DNA of 14,737 nt from contig CALZIH010000150.1 in NCBI GenBank assembly GCA_945787305.1, forward strand, positions 1-14,737. The letters run 5' to 3'. This document shows positions 13,291-14,737 of this stretch, in pieces; within the stretch, counting starts at the first letter, position 1; every line of letters starts with the position of its first letter. The stretch comes from an uncultured Desulfobulbaceae bacterium (GTDB taxonomy: Bacteria; Desulfobacterota; Desulfobulbia; Desulfobulbales; Desulfobulbaceae). A program made the position numbers and the translations under genes. The notes beneath the pieces were generated by a model. It was not told the DNA's origin, did no database searches, and worked only from the letters and a program-made list of their open reading frames with translations.

Positions 13291-14135
13291 TGGCTTTGAT
13301 GAGTAAAGAAAAAATCGTTGCCAATCGCTGGGGTGGCCAGGCCCTCATCTGTCTCTTTATCTCTGTCCTTTCAGGCATTGTCCTTTCATTGCAGTACAAC
13401 CCTGCAGAACCTTTCTACTCCACCGTCGTCATTGAGCTGATCGCCCCTTTTGGTTCGTTCTGGCGTGCAATGCATTACTATTCCAGCCAGGCATTCTTCC
13501 TGTTGCTCCTGGTTCATTTACTCGTTATCCTCTGGCAAATGGAATATTCCTATACCCGCTCGGCCTGGATCAGACTGAGCGCCAGTATTCCGGTGACCAT
13601 CCTTTTACTGTTCACCGGCTATGTCCTTCGTGGTGATGTCACCGGTGAGTCTGCCGGTGCCATTGCCGAACATATCGCCCTCTCCATACCGGTTCTCGGA
13701 AAACCACTGAACAGCCTGCTCTTTGACGTCATGGCAAACGGGGTAAAAAAGGTCTATGCCAATCACCTGATCGGCCTTATGGTCTTGGGTGGAATTTGTG
13801 TCTGGCCGCACCTGCGGCGCTATACTGCCTATTACCGCAACCATTATATCCTGATCATGACCGTCCTGTTGCTTTCCGTAGCGCTGCCACCGTCCATGGA
13901 ACCTGAGAAGGTAGGCCTTACCCATATTGCAGGCCCATGGTTTTTTTTAGGCCTACAGGAGTTATTGCGTTTTATGCCGGTATTTTGGGCTGGAGTTGTG
14001 GTACCGCTCATTCCGCTTGCCGCCCTTTTTCTGCTCCCTGAACAGGCACGGAAACGATCCGTTACCCTGATTATGATTATCGTCTGGTTATTAGGGTACG
14101 CAATATTAAGCGTGATGAGTCTCGCCAGAATGTAG
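13290..14135 (+). CDS. Cytochrome b (b6-like) membrane subunit
   Basis: This 281-residue protein has seven likely membrane helices. Four haem ligands are present: His62 and His76 (H-x13-H) in helix 2, and His159 and His174 (H-x14-H) in helix 4. The x14 spacing is that of b6-type rather than mitochondrial bc1 cytochromes. Helices 5-7 give a short C-terminal part similar to subunit IV. The Qo-site motifs are atypical: after TGYVL the sequence is RGDVTGES instead of PW(G/D)Q, and GPWFFLGLQE stands where PEWY is expected, without its Glu. ATG 13290 overlaps the Rieske stop; ATG 13299 is an alternative, and neither has a clear ribosome site. It likely forms a quinol-oxidising complex with the Rieske protein, perhaps with altered chemistry. 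Confidence 0.92.
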   Translation: MALMSKEKIVANRWGGQALICLFISVLSGIVLSLQYNPAEPFYSTVVIELIAPFGSFWRAMHYYSSQAFFLLLLVHLLVILWQMEYSYTRSAWIRLSASIPVTILLLFTGYVLRGDVTGESAGAIAEHIALSIPVLGKPLNSLLFDVMANGVKKVYANHLIGLMVLGGICVWPHLRRYTAYYRNHYILIMTVLLLSVALPPSMEPEKVGLTHIAGPWFFLGLQELLRFMPVFWAGVVVPLIPLAALFLLPEQARKRSVTLIMIIVWLLGYAILSVMSLARM

Positions 14136-14227
14136 GATACGGATTAAGTCGGGCGTTACTCCCAACCCTGTCAAACACTTCAGAGTGTGAGGGGTATAGG
14201 CTGAAGACTGTTAGGCAATCAGGGAAT

Positions 14228-14239
14228 GTACAATTGTAC
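14228..14239. promoter_or_regulatory. 12-bp perfect palindrome before the hydrolase gene
   Basis: GTACAATTGTAC lies 32 bases before the hydrolase ATG in a 136-base gap. A second small stem, ACACT/AGTGT, is at 14175-14188. The palindrome could be an operator, but nothing ties it to a regulator. Confidence 0.3.
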
Positions 14240-14271
14240 TCAAATGCAAGGTAATGGGTTTGACGTAAACA

Positions 14272-14737
14272 ATGCGTGAGCGTGTGGCAATGAACGGTGT
14301 AATCCATATCCTGATGATTGCGGCATTATGCTATGGCCTGCTTCTGGTTTTTCTGTATTTCTACCAGGGCCGAATGCTGTTTCTGCCCAACCTCCCTTCC
14401 CGCTCTCTATCCACCTCGCCATCTGCAGTCGGACTGGCCTACGAGACCGTCAACCTGATGACCGTCGACAACATCCGGCTGCATGGCTGGTTTATTCCCG
14501 CAGCCGAAGAACGAGGCGTCATCCTCTTCTGCCATGGTAATGCAGGTAACATCTCCCACCGCCTTGATTCACTGCTTCTCTTTAACAGAATGGGCTACAG
14601 TATCCTGATTTTTGACTACCGCGGCTACGGACGCAGTCAGGGTCGACCAAGCGAGGCAGGGACCTACCTGGATGTGGAGGCCGGCTGGCGATATCTGACC
14701 GATGAGCGTTCGCAGTCCCCGTCGCAGATCGTCCTGT
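14272..14737 (+). CDS. Membrane-anchored alpha/beta hydrolase (partial, BEM46/YfhR-like)
   Basis: The frame is open to the window edge, with 155 residues visible and the C-terminus missing. The N-terminus has one membrane anchor (HILMIAALCYGLLLVFLYF), then QGRMLFLPNLPSR, typical of the family. The hydrolase core begins with VDNIRLHGWFIPA, the oxyanion-loop FCHGNAGN, and ILIFDYRGYGRSQGRPSEAGTYLDVEAGWRYL. The nucleophile Ser (expected in a GxSxG shortly after ...QIVL) lies beyond the edge. The start may be ATG 14272, GTG 14284 or ATG 14290; no ribosome site decides. The substrate is unknown, probably an ester or thioester at the membrane. Confidence 0.88.
   Translation, partial: MRERVAMNGVIHILMIAALCYGLLLVFLYFYQGRMLFLPNLPSRSLSTSPSAVGLAYETVNLMTVDNIRLHGWFIPAAEERGVILFCHGNAGNISHRLDSLLLFNRMGYSILIFDYRGYGRSQGRPSEAGTYLDVEAGWRYLTDERSQSPSQIVL

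Overview
The window reads as chromosomal DNA of a Gram-negative bacterium, most likely a Desulfobacterota (former Deltaproteobacteria) lineage near Desulfobulbales. This is inferred from protein style, from ilvB-ilvN lying next to psd, and from a Rieske/cytochrome b pair next to rsmD-coaD. It is not proven. Outer-membrane and Lol-like proteins confirm a diderm envelope. No rRNA, tRNA, CRISPR array or transposase gene was seen.

Region 1 (1-3206) is the most unusual part. It is a self-contained ECF sigma-factor locus. A minus-strand operon encodes an ECF sigma factor (1880-2344), a membrane anti-sigma-like protein with a periplasmic carbohydrate-binding-like (AMPK/CBM48-type) domain (1302-1871), and a small lipoprotein carrying what looks like the same fold (982-1305). 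On either side lies a gene for an exported glycine-rich repeat protein: one on the minus strand that runs off the window (1-916) and one on the plus strand (2546-3103). All three transcription units are preceded by the same element, GTAAC[C/T]-N15-CGTT, placed as an ECF promoter should be. This defines a small autoregulated regulon whose visible output is two low-complexity secreted proteins.

Region 2 (3207-3887) is AT-rich and has no convincing gene. It holds short palindromes and a 66-bp palindromic repeat of the ATTCCC/GGGAAT (dRS3-like) type.

Region 3 (3888-8213) is a tightly packed, overlapping operon for envelope trafficking: a LolD/MacB-type ATPase, an FtsX-type permease that is broken by a frameshift and apparent internal deletion, a secreted NifX/NafY-like domain protein, a LolA-like periplasmic protein and an outer-membrane beta-barrel. 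The pieces suggest lipoprotein or lipid export from inner to outer membrane. As sequenced, the permease would not be made intact.

Region 4 (8214-10820) is the acetolactate synthase operon ilvB-ilvN. It has a near-consensus sigma-70 promoter, a candidate leader peptide rich in Ile/Leu/Val with a hairpin in front of ilvB, and a strong terminator after ilvN. ilvC is not next to it.

Region 5 (10821-14737) holds housekeeping genes psd, rsmD and coaD, then a Rieske iron-sulfur protein and a cytochrome b that overlap one another (a quinol-oxidising pair with atypical Qo-site motifs), and finally the start of an alpha/beta hydrolase cut by the window edge.
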